Shown in pieces: positions 1-6,549 of a stretch of 40,109 bases of DNA. The stretch lies in the NCBI GenBank assembly GCA_902780635.1, contig CACZGH010000032.1, positions 1 through 40,109 of the forward strand, in the 5' to 3' direction. The notes under the pieces are model-generated. The model ran no database searches and was not told the DNA's origin. It saw only the letters and a program-made list of their open reading frames with translations. Within the stretch, counting starts at the first letter, position 1. Every line of letters begins with the position of its first letter. Position numbers and translations under genes: made by a program. This DNA comes from an uncultured Prevotellaceae bacterium (lineage in GTDB: Bacteria; Bacteroidota; Bacteroidia; Bacteroidales; Bacteroidaceae).

Positions 1-213
1 AGAGCCATAGGCACTGACCGAAACAAGCCAAATAAACAATGGTTAGTGGTACACTTTTCGATTATTAGGGGTGGTACACTTTTCAGTTACAATCTACACA
101 GTGAAAGAAAAACGGCGAAGGCCAATGGTGAAGCTGTTCGTTATAATCATAAAGGAACTAATTATGTAACGATAAGTCCTATTTCGACAAAACCATATAA
201 AAATGAAAAATAA
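1..213 (+). CDS. C-terminal end of a probable RHS/polymorphic-toxin protein (5' end outside window)
   Basis: A reading frame is open from the left edge to the TAA at 211-213. The last ~45 residues are hydrophilic and end in NHKGTNYVTISPISTKPYKN, the style of a polymorphic-toxin tip; I cannot assign a toxin family. It overlaps the next gene, a lipoprotein, by 11 nt, which fits the usual toxin-immunity order, and RHS core sequence follows about 0.8 kb downstream. Codons around 46-84 coincide with two IS-end-like repeats, so part of this frame may be insertion scar rather than original protein. The function is inferred mainly from context. Confidence 0.4.
   Translation, partial: RAIGTDRNKPNKQWLVVHFSIIRGGTLFSYNLHSERKTAKANGEAVRYNHKGTNYVTISPISTKPYKNEK
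46..84. repeat. Pair of 14-nt direct repeats resembling insertion-sequence ends
   Basis: GTGGTACACTTTTC occurs at 46-59 and again at 71-84, a 25-nt period. Short repeats of this kind are typical of ends of IS21-like elements in Bacteroidales, from recollection of the family. No transposase is visible next to them, so if they are IS ends they are a scar or the edge of an element lying outside the window. Confidence 0.45.
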
Positions 214-874
214 AGTCATTGTTAGTGTCCTAATAGTCATTCAATTATCATGTGGGTCTTTATATCAGATATCTGAAAGTAAGTCTGATCAACATACAGC
301 TTATGAGAACGGATTATACCTGCCTGATGGATGCTACATGGAAATTGGTTTTTTCCCTGGTGAATTTGAAACAAATAACGAAATAACAGATTCAGATTTA
401 TACGCCTGTATGATTGATTCCTCCAGGTTTATCGAAGACACAGTGTACATGAAAGAAAAGGAATTTACCACCTTACAACATCTTTTGAATCGAGCGATAA
501 ATAAGGATATTAAATGTTCTAATTTACGGCTTTTAATGAAAACGAACAAACATACTTTCGCTTTAGGCAATTACTTATATAGTAAGAATGGAAAAAGCAG
601 TAGAAAAGATTGTCGTACACTGGATTCATTGTCTTATATAGTGAAAAAAAACTGCGGTTATTACAATTACATTCCCAAAGAGAAACTGGTTTATCATCCC
701 GAAGTAAAACGATTTGGCATTCCAGAAAACTATCATCCTAAAGACTTCCTCACGAAGGATATTATTGTAACTCAAAAAATCAGTGACAAAATAGACGAAA
801 TCATATTAAACGACACCATTTTCGTCTCTGATAAATTTGTAAAAGTAATTATGCGGCCTTATGATGCCAAGTAA
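203..874 (+). CDS. Small lipoprotein, candidate immunity protein
   Basis: The 223-residue product starts with a lipoprotein signal, hydrophobic up to the lipobox QLSCGS near residue 17, so it should be anchored in the cell envelope. The remainder is hydrophilic with no domain I recognise. The gene overlaps the end of the preceding toxin-like frame by 11 nt and is AT-rich, like the other tip and immunity genes here. Position directly behind an RHS-type tail suggests an immunity protein that blocks its toxin in the periplasm. That role is inferred from order alone; it could be an unrelated lipoprotein. Confidence 0.6.
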   Translation: MKNKVIVSVLIVIQLSCGSLYQISESKSDQHTAYENGLYLPDGCYMEIGFFPGEFETNNEITDSDLYACMIDSSRFIEDTVYMKEKEFTTLQHLLNRAINKDIKCSNLRLLMKTNKHTFALGNYLYSKNGKSSRKDCRTLDSLSYIVKKNCGYYNYIPKEKLVYHPEVKRFGIPENYHPKDFLTKDIIVTQKISDKIDEIILNDTIFVSDKFVKVIMRPYDAK

Positions 875-985
875 AACAAATTCATATCGTGGGTCATGGT
901 AAGAGGCACGTTTCACCGGCACCGGGACGGGGATATTGATACACCTATGGATTCTGTTTCCCTTTTTCCTTTGATTCAAAAGTAG

Positions 986-1565
986 GTTGGAAGGTTACTA
1001 TATCGTGTGAATGAGGATGCCGACGGGGCTGACCAGGCCGTGGAGTACGAGTATGACGCCAACGGCAACATGACAAAAGACAGTGCAAGCTGAGCGCAAT
1101 GATGCCCGCATCAAATTGCCGAAGCGCAGACTGTCTTGTCTAAAGATTTGAACCGGAATATTACTCAGATTCAATATAATTTGTTTAATTTGACTATGTC
1201 CAATTTAAACTGCACCTCGGAAATTCAAACAAAATCTTCGTGTTTTGCTTGCAATTTCACTCGGTTTGCACTAAATTTGCCGTCAATGATCGAGTTTGGC
1301 AATAACAGCCACCCAGTATGCCATACAGACGCTGCCCGTCCTCGACCCCCTGTCGGGGAACGGCGGGACGACGGAGACGGAGGGAGTGTCAGGGCCAGGC
1401 GGCACAAGGTCGGGCCCGGCCACGCCTGTGGACACCGACCACAGATACTACTGCGGCAACGTGGTGTACGACCGGGGCGTCACGCGACTGCTCACCGACG
1501 AGGGGTATGTGACCTTCTCCGAGACGGGTGCGCCCATATACCACTATTACCTGCGCGCCAGGTGA
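986..1565 (+). pseudogene. Broken RHS-repeat core, N-terminal pieces
   Basis: RHS-type sequence can be read in pieces. At 986-1093 the frame gives EYEYDANGNMTKD, then hits TGA. An in-frame insert of about 63 nt with two stops follows, and the repeat resumes at 1141 as KDLNRNITQIQYNLFNLT. From about 1296 the reading continues in another frame, through CGNVVYDRGVTRLLTDEGYV and GAPIYHYYLR, and ends at a TGA around 1563. The next piece returns to the original frame. Two frameshifts and two stops mean no intact RHS protein can be made. GC content is high from about 1320 onward, as in a typical RHS core. Confidence 0.8.
1244..1279 (+). promoter_or_regulatory. Promoter-like element inside the RHS pseudogene
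   Basis: TTTG at 1244-1247 is followed after 24 nt by TAAATTTG at 1272-1279, a match to the Bacteroidota -33/-7 pattern with slightly long spacing. The surrounding ~100 nt are AT-rich and do not read as RHS sequence, so this appears to be an inserted or recombined intergenic piece. It could drive transcription of the RHS tip and immunity genes downstream. Confidence 0.4.
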
Positions 1566-2506
1566 TCAAGGCCCTCGGCAACAACGGGAATGTCGCACAG
1601 ACGATGGACTACTACCCGTTCGGCGCGGAGTTCTGTCACAGCTCCACGGCCAGCGACGTGCAGTCACGCAAGTACAACGGCAAGGAGCTGGACAAGATGC
1701 ACGGGCTGAACACCTACGACTACGGCGCAAGGCAGTACAATCCCGTCACCGCACGCTGGGACAGGGTGGACCCGCTGTGCGAAAAGTATTATGATGTGAG
1801 TCCGTATTCGTTTTGCCTGGATAGTCCAATTAATCTGGTAGACAGGTCAGGGATGGACTGGATATCCTTCAAATATTATTATTTTCTATGGGCGTATTAT
1901 GACGACCGAATTCACAGTCGGGAGGATATTGAAGAGTATTATTATGACAAGGGTAATAATGGCCAATATTCTATCAGCTATATAGGAAGTGAGGGCCTAA
2001 TTTATAATACAGATGATAACAAAAAAACTCTTTTGTTCACACTCAATAGTGATGGCTCATACAAAGATGCTAATGGTCATGTCAGCAAAGATGACCAAGA
2101 GATAATAGATGATTATGGAGTTTTGCATATCGGAAACAACCTTCGTAAAGAAGGCCAACCCGTGGACTACGAAATAAATATTAATAAGAATTGGCATGGT
2201 AGTTATTTAGGCCCTAGAAATCCTAAGTTTTATGAATTAGATTTATATTCAGTGCCTCCTGTTGACGAGTTGGATTTTGCAGCTTATTTACACGACAGGG
2301 AATATGACATGTATGGTGCTGTAGGTTTTAAGGGTGCCATCGGCAATCTAAAAGTCGCGAATGCGGATTTTCAATTATATAGAAGAGCGTTATCAGTTTG
2401 CCAATCAACACCTAAAGGAACGTCTGTTAATTTATGGGCGGAACGGACTGCATTACTGTTCAAACGTATCTCTTCATTCAAATACTCGCTTAGAAGCCTA
2501 TTCTGA
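1562..2506 (+). CDS. RHS core end with C-terminal phospholipase A2-type toxin tip
   Basis: The first ~95 codons are the conserved RHS core end (YNGKELD, YDYGARQYNPVTARWDRVDP, SPYSFCLDSPINLVDRSG). After this signature the sequence becomes AT-rich and variable, as in RHS toxin tips. Near the end are YLGPRNP, then PPVDELDFAAYLHDREYD and a downstream ADFQLY. This order matches the calcium loop, catalytic His-Asp pair and second aspartate of the parvovirus-type phospholipase A2 family (HD at 2291-2296, later Asp at 2366). The product would hydrolyse membrane phospholipids. The frame is open upstream to 1136 but no proper start is clear; GTG at 1562 is possible. Without an intact RHS shell it is an orphan tip that may not be delivered. 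Confidence 0.7.
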   Translation: MIKALGNNGNVAQTMDYYPFGAEFCHSSTASDVQSRKYNGKELDKMHGLNTYDYGARQYNPVTARWDRVDPLCEKYYDVSPYSFCLDSPINLVDRSGMDWISFKYYYFLWAYYDDRIHSREDIEEYYYDKGNNGQYSISYIGSEGLIYNTDDNKKTLLFTLNSDGSYKDANGHVSKDDQEIIDDYGVLHIGNNLRKEGQPVDYEININKNWHGSYLGPRNPKFYELDLYSVPPVDELDFAAYLHDREYDMYGAVGFKGAIGNLKVANADFQLYRRALSVCQSTPKGTSVNLWAERTALLFKRISSFKYSLRSLF

Positions 2507-2508
2507 AG

Positions 2509-3219
2509 ATGGAATATAAGATATTGAAGACAATGGTCATTTTGACAGGATGGTTGATACTATCATCCTATTTCCTGACGTTATTGCTAAACTGGAATAA
2601 TTGGTATTCCATTGATGGTCAGAGATATTATGTATATGACACTGACTTCAGCAGTCTAATTTATAAAATTGACTCTTTAGTTGACTCTAAATCTGAATCC
2701 TGCCTTTACCATGATGATGAAAATTCGCGTATTATTTTTTTGGGAAAGCCTGATTATCTTCATGAAAGAAAATGGCAATTCAAAAATTACATATACGAAT
2801 TGGATGGTGTCCTTTATTTCACATTGGAAGATATGGATGACAGGATTTGTGTTGATCTCACGGACTTTGTCCCCTCTCATCATGGGAAGAGTGTTCCATA
2901 CGACACGGCTAAAGAAAGCATATCTGATGTTTTCTCTTCACCGAACTATGGTCGTTCTATCGGCAAGGCCGTCTATGTTAATGACTGTCGTCGCATTTCT
3001 ATAAAAGACAATCTTTGGATTATGAAGTATTTCGAGGACAATGTCCTCAAGCGCTACACCTCAAAATACAGCAAGTCGTATTTAAGGGGTTATATATGCA
3101 ATTTATACTTAAGTCTGTTTTATAAGTTTCACTCTTCAATTTGGTTGTTTTATGCAATCATGCTTTCCCTATGGTTTTTCAGCTTCTTTATCCGTAAATT
3201 CATACCAAAAAGTCATTAG
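2509..3219 (+). CDS. Membrane protein, candidate immunity protein for the PLA2 tip
   Basis: The gene starts 2 nt after the RHS tip stop. The 236-residue product has one transmembrane segment near residues 8-27 (VILTGWLILSSYFLTLLL) and another near the C-terminus (IWLFYAIMLSLWFFSFFI), with about 165 hydrophilic residues between them. I recognise no family. A membrane protein encoded directly behind a membrane-attacking toxin is a natural immunity candidate, by context only. Confidence 0.6.
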   Translation: MEYKILKTMVILTGWLILSSYFLTLLLNWNNWYSIDGQRYYVYDTDFSSLIYKIDSLVDSKSESCLYHDDENSRIIFLGKPDYLHERKWQFKNYIYELDGVLYFTLEDMDDRICVDLTDFVPSHHGKSVPYDTAKESISDVFSSPNYGRSIGKAVYVNDCRRISIKDNLWIMKYFEDNVLKRYTSKYSKSYLRGYICNLYLSLFYKFHSSIWLFYAIMLSLWFFSFFIRKFIPKSH

Positions 3220-3765
3220 ATGATGAGTACAAAATTATTGCTTAAGATTTCTGCATTTTTTTGTGACATAGGTGGTTATTTAAAAAAATCAAGAAGTATC
3301 CAATGTATTGTGTTGATACCATTATTTTTCTGCACATTGCATGTTTTGTATTACCATTCCTATTTCAACAGCAAATACTATTATAAAACTAAGTCTTTAG
3401 AAGAGTCAAAAGAAAAGAATGCCTTTTTATGGGAATATCTTCCAAGTAAGGATACGATATATTGGAACGGACTGCAAATCTTCATTCACGAGTGTTACAT
3501 GGAACATGAGATTTACACTTATAATAATCAAAAATACCTTATCAATACACACAAGAAAAAGGAAAGAATCATATTCGATTACAAAGTCAAGGATACTGTG
3601 TCATATTTGCACACAGATTATTACGCCATTCTAAAGAAATACAATCATCTAATATCAACGAAATATGATGGGACAGATTCGTTGTCAGGAAAAGACACAT
3701 TATGCTTGGTCTTCTACGAAAAAAAGATTCCGATAGATTCAGTATTCCTTTATCCATCGTTCTGA
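3220..3765 (+). CDS. Small single-pass membrane protein of unknown function
   Basis: Its ATG follows the previous stop codon directly, so the two genes are probably cotranscribed. The 181-residue product has one hydrophobic segment near residues 28-46 (IQCIVLIPLFFCTLHVLYYH) and a hydrophilic, lysine- and tyrosine-rich remainder. A start at the second ATG (3223) is equally possible. It may be a second immunity gene or an accessory to the one before it. No domain recognised. Confidence 0.55.
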   Translation: MMSTKLLLKISAFFCDIGGYLKKSRSIQCIVLIPLFFCTLHVLYYHSYFNSKYYYKTKSLEESKEKNAFLWEYLPSKDTIYWNGLQIFIHECYMEHEIYTYNNQKYLINTHKKKERIIFDYKVKDTVSYLHTDYYAILKKYNHLISTKYDGTDSLSGKDTLCLVFYEKKIPIDSVFLYPSF

Positions 3766-3810
3766 ATCACGGAGACGGAGTTTTTTGATTCAATTTTTCC
3801 TTTTTATTTT

Positions 3811-3841
3811 TTTGCTGATTGACGATATTGCTGTACTTTTG
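3811..3841 (+). promoter_or_regulatory. Bacteroidota promoter of the transposase remnant
   Basis: TTTG at 3811-3814, a 19-nt spacer and TACTTTTG at 3834-3841 match the -33/-7 pattern well. The ATG of the transposase remnant lies 15 nt downstream of the -7 box. Confidence 0.65.
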
Positions 3842-3855
3842 CAGAAAACTTCAAA

Positions 3856-4185
3856 ATGGCGAGAAAAGCAAGAGTTCACAGCACCACCGGAATATACCAT
3901 GTCATGCTTCGCGGAATAAATGGCCATCATTTGTTTCGTGAGCAAGATGATGACTATTGTTGGAGCAGCTGGCATGAATATTCGCCGGCATCGGTGAATG
4001 CCCTTTCCGTCTGCGAGAAGAGCTTCATATTGGATCAGATGGATTTGAGTCATCTGTCCACATTAGTAAAGCAGCCTTTTGAAAGCGATGGCTGTTATGG
4101 TCTTGAAGAAGATGGTCACCCCTCAGACAATGATGTGCATAAGATGTTGTTTGAGATGCCTCAAAGAGTCCATTTTTTCCCGTGA
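3856..4185 (+). pseudogene. REP-associated tyrosine transposase remnant with internal deletion
   Basis: The N-terminus MARKARVHSTTGIYHVMLRGIN is the conserved start of the IS200-like REP-associated (Y1, HUH) transposases of Bacteroidota. After about 35 residues the sequence jumps to WSSWHEY, which normally lies well past the catalytic centre, and continues with the family's C-terminal part (CEKSFILDQMDLSHLSTLV). The HUH motif and catalytic tyrosine are missing, and the product is 109 residues against roughly 200-300 for the family. The join keeps the frame, so a short protein could still be made but not an active transposase. Confidence 0.75.
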
Positions 4186-4217
4186 TTCCCTAAAGAAAAA
4201 TGTTTTTTTTATCTCAA

Positions 4218-4251
4218 TTGGCTTATAATTCGCAAATTTTATCTATATTTG
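4218..4251 (+). promoter_or_regulatory. Promoter of the ECF sigma gene
   Basis: TATATTTG at 4244-4251 is a clear -7 box, with TTG at 4218-4220 as a possible -33 element. Transcription would start near 4258, after the upstream in-frame TTG at 4249, which supports ATG 4291 as the start codon. Confidence 0.55.
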
Positions 4252-4290
4252 TCGGCGCAAACTACTTACAATAATACCTTAAGCCTACAA

Positions 4291-4803
4291 ATGATAGATT
4301 TTTCTAACCTATATGACAAAAACATTGACCCACTTTTCGCCTTCGGCATGAAGTTCACGTCCGACCGCGAGATGATCAAAGACTGCATCCATGATGTGTT
4401 TGTCAAGCTCTTCACCAAGCGCGATCATCTTGACAATGTGGGCAATATAGAGAGTTATCTCTATATCTCCTTGCGTAACCGCATCAACGACGAATTTCGT
4501 CGCAATGTGCGTCTGTGCGACAATGAAATCAACGACAACAGCATGCGTGAGATGGCAGAAAACGAAGCCCACCATGCAGCGTATATCGAGAAGCAGACCA
4601 CACTCAGCGCCAGTATCGCCAAATATTTCGACCGTCTCTCTCCCCGCCAGCGCCAGATCATCCATCTCTACTATATGGAGCAGCGCAAGTATGATGACAT
4701 CTGCCAAATCATGGGCATCAACTATCAGAGTGTGCGCAACCTGATGCACCGGAGCATCAGTCGTCTGCGTGGATATGCGGCAGAAATCCAGCCCGCTGTA
4801 TAG
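4291..4803 (+). CDS. ECF-type RNA polymerase sigma factor
   Basis: The 170-residue protein has region 2 near residues 15-65 (DREMIKDCIHDVFVKLF, YLYISLRNRINDEFRR) and region 4 near 115-165 (LSPRQRQIIHLYYMEQRKYD, GINYQSVRNLMHRSISRLR). It should direct RNA polymerase to a specific promoter set. Start at 4291 is chosen because the -7 box ends at 4251. In Bacteroidota such sigma factors usually pair with a FecR-type anti-sigma factor and control a nearby polysaccharide or TonB-receptor locus. Here only a short remnant follows, then the glycan operon at 5109, its possible target. Confidence 0.88.
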   Translation: MIDFSNLYDKNIDPLFAFGMKFTSDREMIKDCIHDVFVKLFTKRDHLDNVGNIESYLYISLRNRINDEFRRNVRLCDNEINDNSMREMAENEAHHAAYIEKQTTLSASIAKYFDRLSPRQRQIIHLYYMEQRKYDDICQIMGINYQSVRNLMHRSISRLRGYAAEIQPAV

Positions 4804-4874
4804 CATCTGTCCATCACTCTTTGCGCACCATCGCAAAATCTCAAAAATAAACACAGAGAAAGTGGTTACATTAT

Positions 4875-4904
4875 GTTCTTTTCATGGTCATTTATGAAAA
4901 GAAC
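4875..4904 (+). promoter_or_regulatory. Hairpin between the sigma gene and the downstream remnant
   Basis: GTTCTTTTCAT at 4875-4885 and its exact complement ATGAAAAGAAC at 4894-4904 form an 11-bp stem with an 8-nt loop. It ends 6 nt before the ATG of the remnant at 4911. No T-run follows, so a leader structure affecting translation is more likely than a terminator. Confidence 0.5.
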
Positions 4905-4910
4905 GGCAAC

Positions 4911-5048
4911 ATGACCAGCAACCATTTCCCACCCGACCCCTCACTCATTCCCTTGCAACTCTATGCCTGCAAGTCAACTATGCTGTCGTCGGAAGAGAAA
5001 GAACAGCTCAAATCACGCATCCTGCTGAGCATCGGCAAATCCAGGTGA
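4911..5048 (+). pseudogene. 45-codon remnant, possibly a truncated anti-sigma (FecR-like) gene
   Basis: The frame from ATG 4911 to TGA 5046 encodes a soluble peptide containing MLSSEEKEQLKSRILLSIGK, which resembles the cytoplasmic N-terminal helix of FecR-type anti-sigma factors. There is no membrane segment or periplasmic domain; an intact FecR protein is about 300 residues. It sits where a FecR gene is expected, behind an ECF sigma gene. The assignment rests on position and weak resemblance; it could also be an intact small protein. Confidence 0.4.
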
Positions 5049-5108
5049 TGCGCAAAATAGGGAAGATATAAAAAGTACAAAACGAAATGTCTTACGTCAT
5101 ATTGATAT

Positions 5109-6545
5109 ATGAGTAAGACACGTTTTTTTATATGGATAGGTCTCGTTTGGGCAATGATGTTGCCCAACGAACTGACCGCGCAGGAGCGCTATCAAGTAGG
5201 AGTATGCGACTGGATGGTGCTCAAACGTCAGAAATTGGGAGAGTTTGAGTTGGCCAAGCAGTTGGGTTGCGACGGCATAGAGATGGACATGGGGTCGCTC
5301 GGGCAGCGCGACACTTTCGAAAACAAGTTGCGCATCCCACAGGAGGCCGCTCTTTTCCGTCGTACCGCCGACAGTCTCGGCATCAAAGTGGGCGCCGTGG
5401 CCATGAGCGGTTTCTATGCTCAGGACTTGAGCAAGAAAGACACCTATCTGTCGCTGGCAGAAGACTGTTTCGACACGATGGACAAGATGGGAGGAGCCAC
5501 TGTCGCCTTCCTGCCCTTGGGCGGCAGCGGCAACGACTGGTCGACGGACAAGACGAAGCGCGCCATCATCGTCAAGCGGCTGCATGACATCGGCGAGGCC
5601 GCCAAAGCCCGTGGCAAAGTCGTGGGCATCGACACCCATTTCGACGCCAAGGGCAACCTCAAGTTGCTGAAAGAAATCGGCAGTGACGGCATCCGCATCT
5701 TCTACAAGTGGCAGACCATCATCGAGAACGGCTGGGACATTTGCAAAGACATGAGACGTCTGGGTGCCCAAAACATCTGTGCCATGCATGCCTCCAACAC
5801 CGACAAAGTGTGGCTCCGCAACGACTCTGCCATCGACGTACCCGCTATCAAGCAGACCCTCGACCAAATGGGATGGAGTGGCTGGCTCTTTGTGGAGCGC
5901 AGCCGCAGCACCAGTATGGTGCGCAATGTGAAGATGAACTACGGCAACAACGTGCGCTACCTGAAAGAAATCTTCAACAGCTACCCCACGCCAGAAGTGA
6001 CACTCCACAGCGAAGGCCGTGAGGAAGACTATGTGCACACCATCATCGGAAGGGCGCAGAAAGCCACTGACGAGCTGGGCATCACCTGGACCCCCATGGG
6101 CGAGAACGTGCGCAACATCATCGCCAACCGCTATTTTACCCTCAATGACATCTACACCGAGCGCGACTCTATCAAGAAGACCGACAAGCGTCTGGCCGAA
6201 GCTTTGTGCGACTCACGCCTCTATCGTTCTCACTTTGGTTTTGACGCCGACTTGGCCAAATACTTGAAACCACAGGAGGTGGTGCAAGTGAAAGATGTGA
6301 TGACCTACGGTGTGGTGAAGGTGACCTACGATGCCTATTGCGACATGATCCCCACCCTGAAGTCCGAAGAGAAAGAGCAAATCATGCGTTGGCTGATAGA
6401 AGCTCGTGAGCTGGCCATTGACGCAGAGAGTTCGAACAAAAAACACGAGACTTTCAAGAAATATAAAGGACGTATCAACAACTATCTCTCCCAGAGAGGA
6501 TATGACATACAAAAAGAACGAGAGGCATGGGAAAAAAGGAGGTGA
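5109..6545 (+). CDS. Secreted xylose-isomerase-like TIM barrel fused to DUF3826
   Basis: The 478-residue protein begins with a signal peptide (about residues 1-25, ending LTAQ). Residues ~28-300 form an AP-endonuclease-2/sugar phosphate isomerase-epimerase TIM barrel, with GCDGIEMDMG, GKVVGIDTHFDAKG and NICAMHASNTDKVW on successive strands. Residues ~305-478 match DUF3826 (NIIANRYFTLNDIYTERD, DVMTYGVVKVTYDAY, KYKGRINNYLSQRGYD), a domain common in Bacteroidota pectin loci. It probably epimerises or isomerises a released sugar in the periplasm; the substrate is unknown. It is the first gene of the glycan operon, and no clear -7 box was found upstream. Confidence 0.82.
   Translation: MSKTRFFIWIGLVWAMMLPNELTAQERYQVGVCDWMVLKRQKLGEFELAKQLGCDGIEMDMGSLGQRDTFENKLRIPQEAALFRRTADSLGIKVGAVAMSGFYAQDLSKKDTYLSLAEDCFDTMDKMGGATVAFLPLGGSGNDWSTDKTKRAIIVKRLHDIGEAAKARGKVVGIDTHFDAKGNLKLLKEIGSDGIRIFYKWQTIIENGWDICKDMRRLGAQNICAMHASNTDKVWLRNDSAIDVPAIKQTLDQMGWSGWLFVERSRSTSMVRNVKMNYGNNVRYLKEIFNSYPTPEVTLHSEGREEDYVHTIIGRAQKATDELGITWTPMGENVRNIIANRYFTLNDIYTERDSIKKTDKRLAEALCDSRLYRSHFGFDADLAKYLKPQEVVQVKDVMTYGVVKVTYDAYCDMIPTLKSEEKEQIMRWLIEARELAIDAESSNKKHETFKKYKGRINNYLSQRGYDIQKEREAWEKRR
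6536..6545 (+). promoter_or_regulatory. Full-consensus Shine-Dalgarno site before the GH127 gene
   Basis: AAGGAGGTGA lies 4 nt before ATG 6550 and overlaps the stop codon of the gene upstream. It fixes the start of the GH127 gene at 6550 rather than at an upstream in-frame ATG inside the preceding gene. Such perfect sites are uncommon in Bacteroidota. Confidence 0.7.
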
Positions 6546-6549
6546 CTTT

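Noticed and set aside
4249-4290. TTG start giving a longer sigma factor
   Set aside because: The TTG overlaps the -7 box, so it would lie upstream of the transcript; ATG 4291 fits the conserved protein start.
4309-4854. 181-codon minus-strand frame over the sigma gene
   Set aside because: Shadow of a gene with clear sigma region 2 and 4 motifs.
5097-6038. 313-codon minus-strand frame opposite the isomerase gene
   Set aside because: Antisense shadow of a gene with clear TIM-barrel and DUF3826 motifs; GC-rich codon structure keeps the opposite frame open.
6406-6549. N-terminal extension of the GH127 frame
   Set aside because: It lies inside the preceding gene; the Shine-Dalgarno site and signal peptide place the start at 6550.
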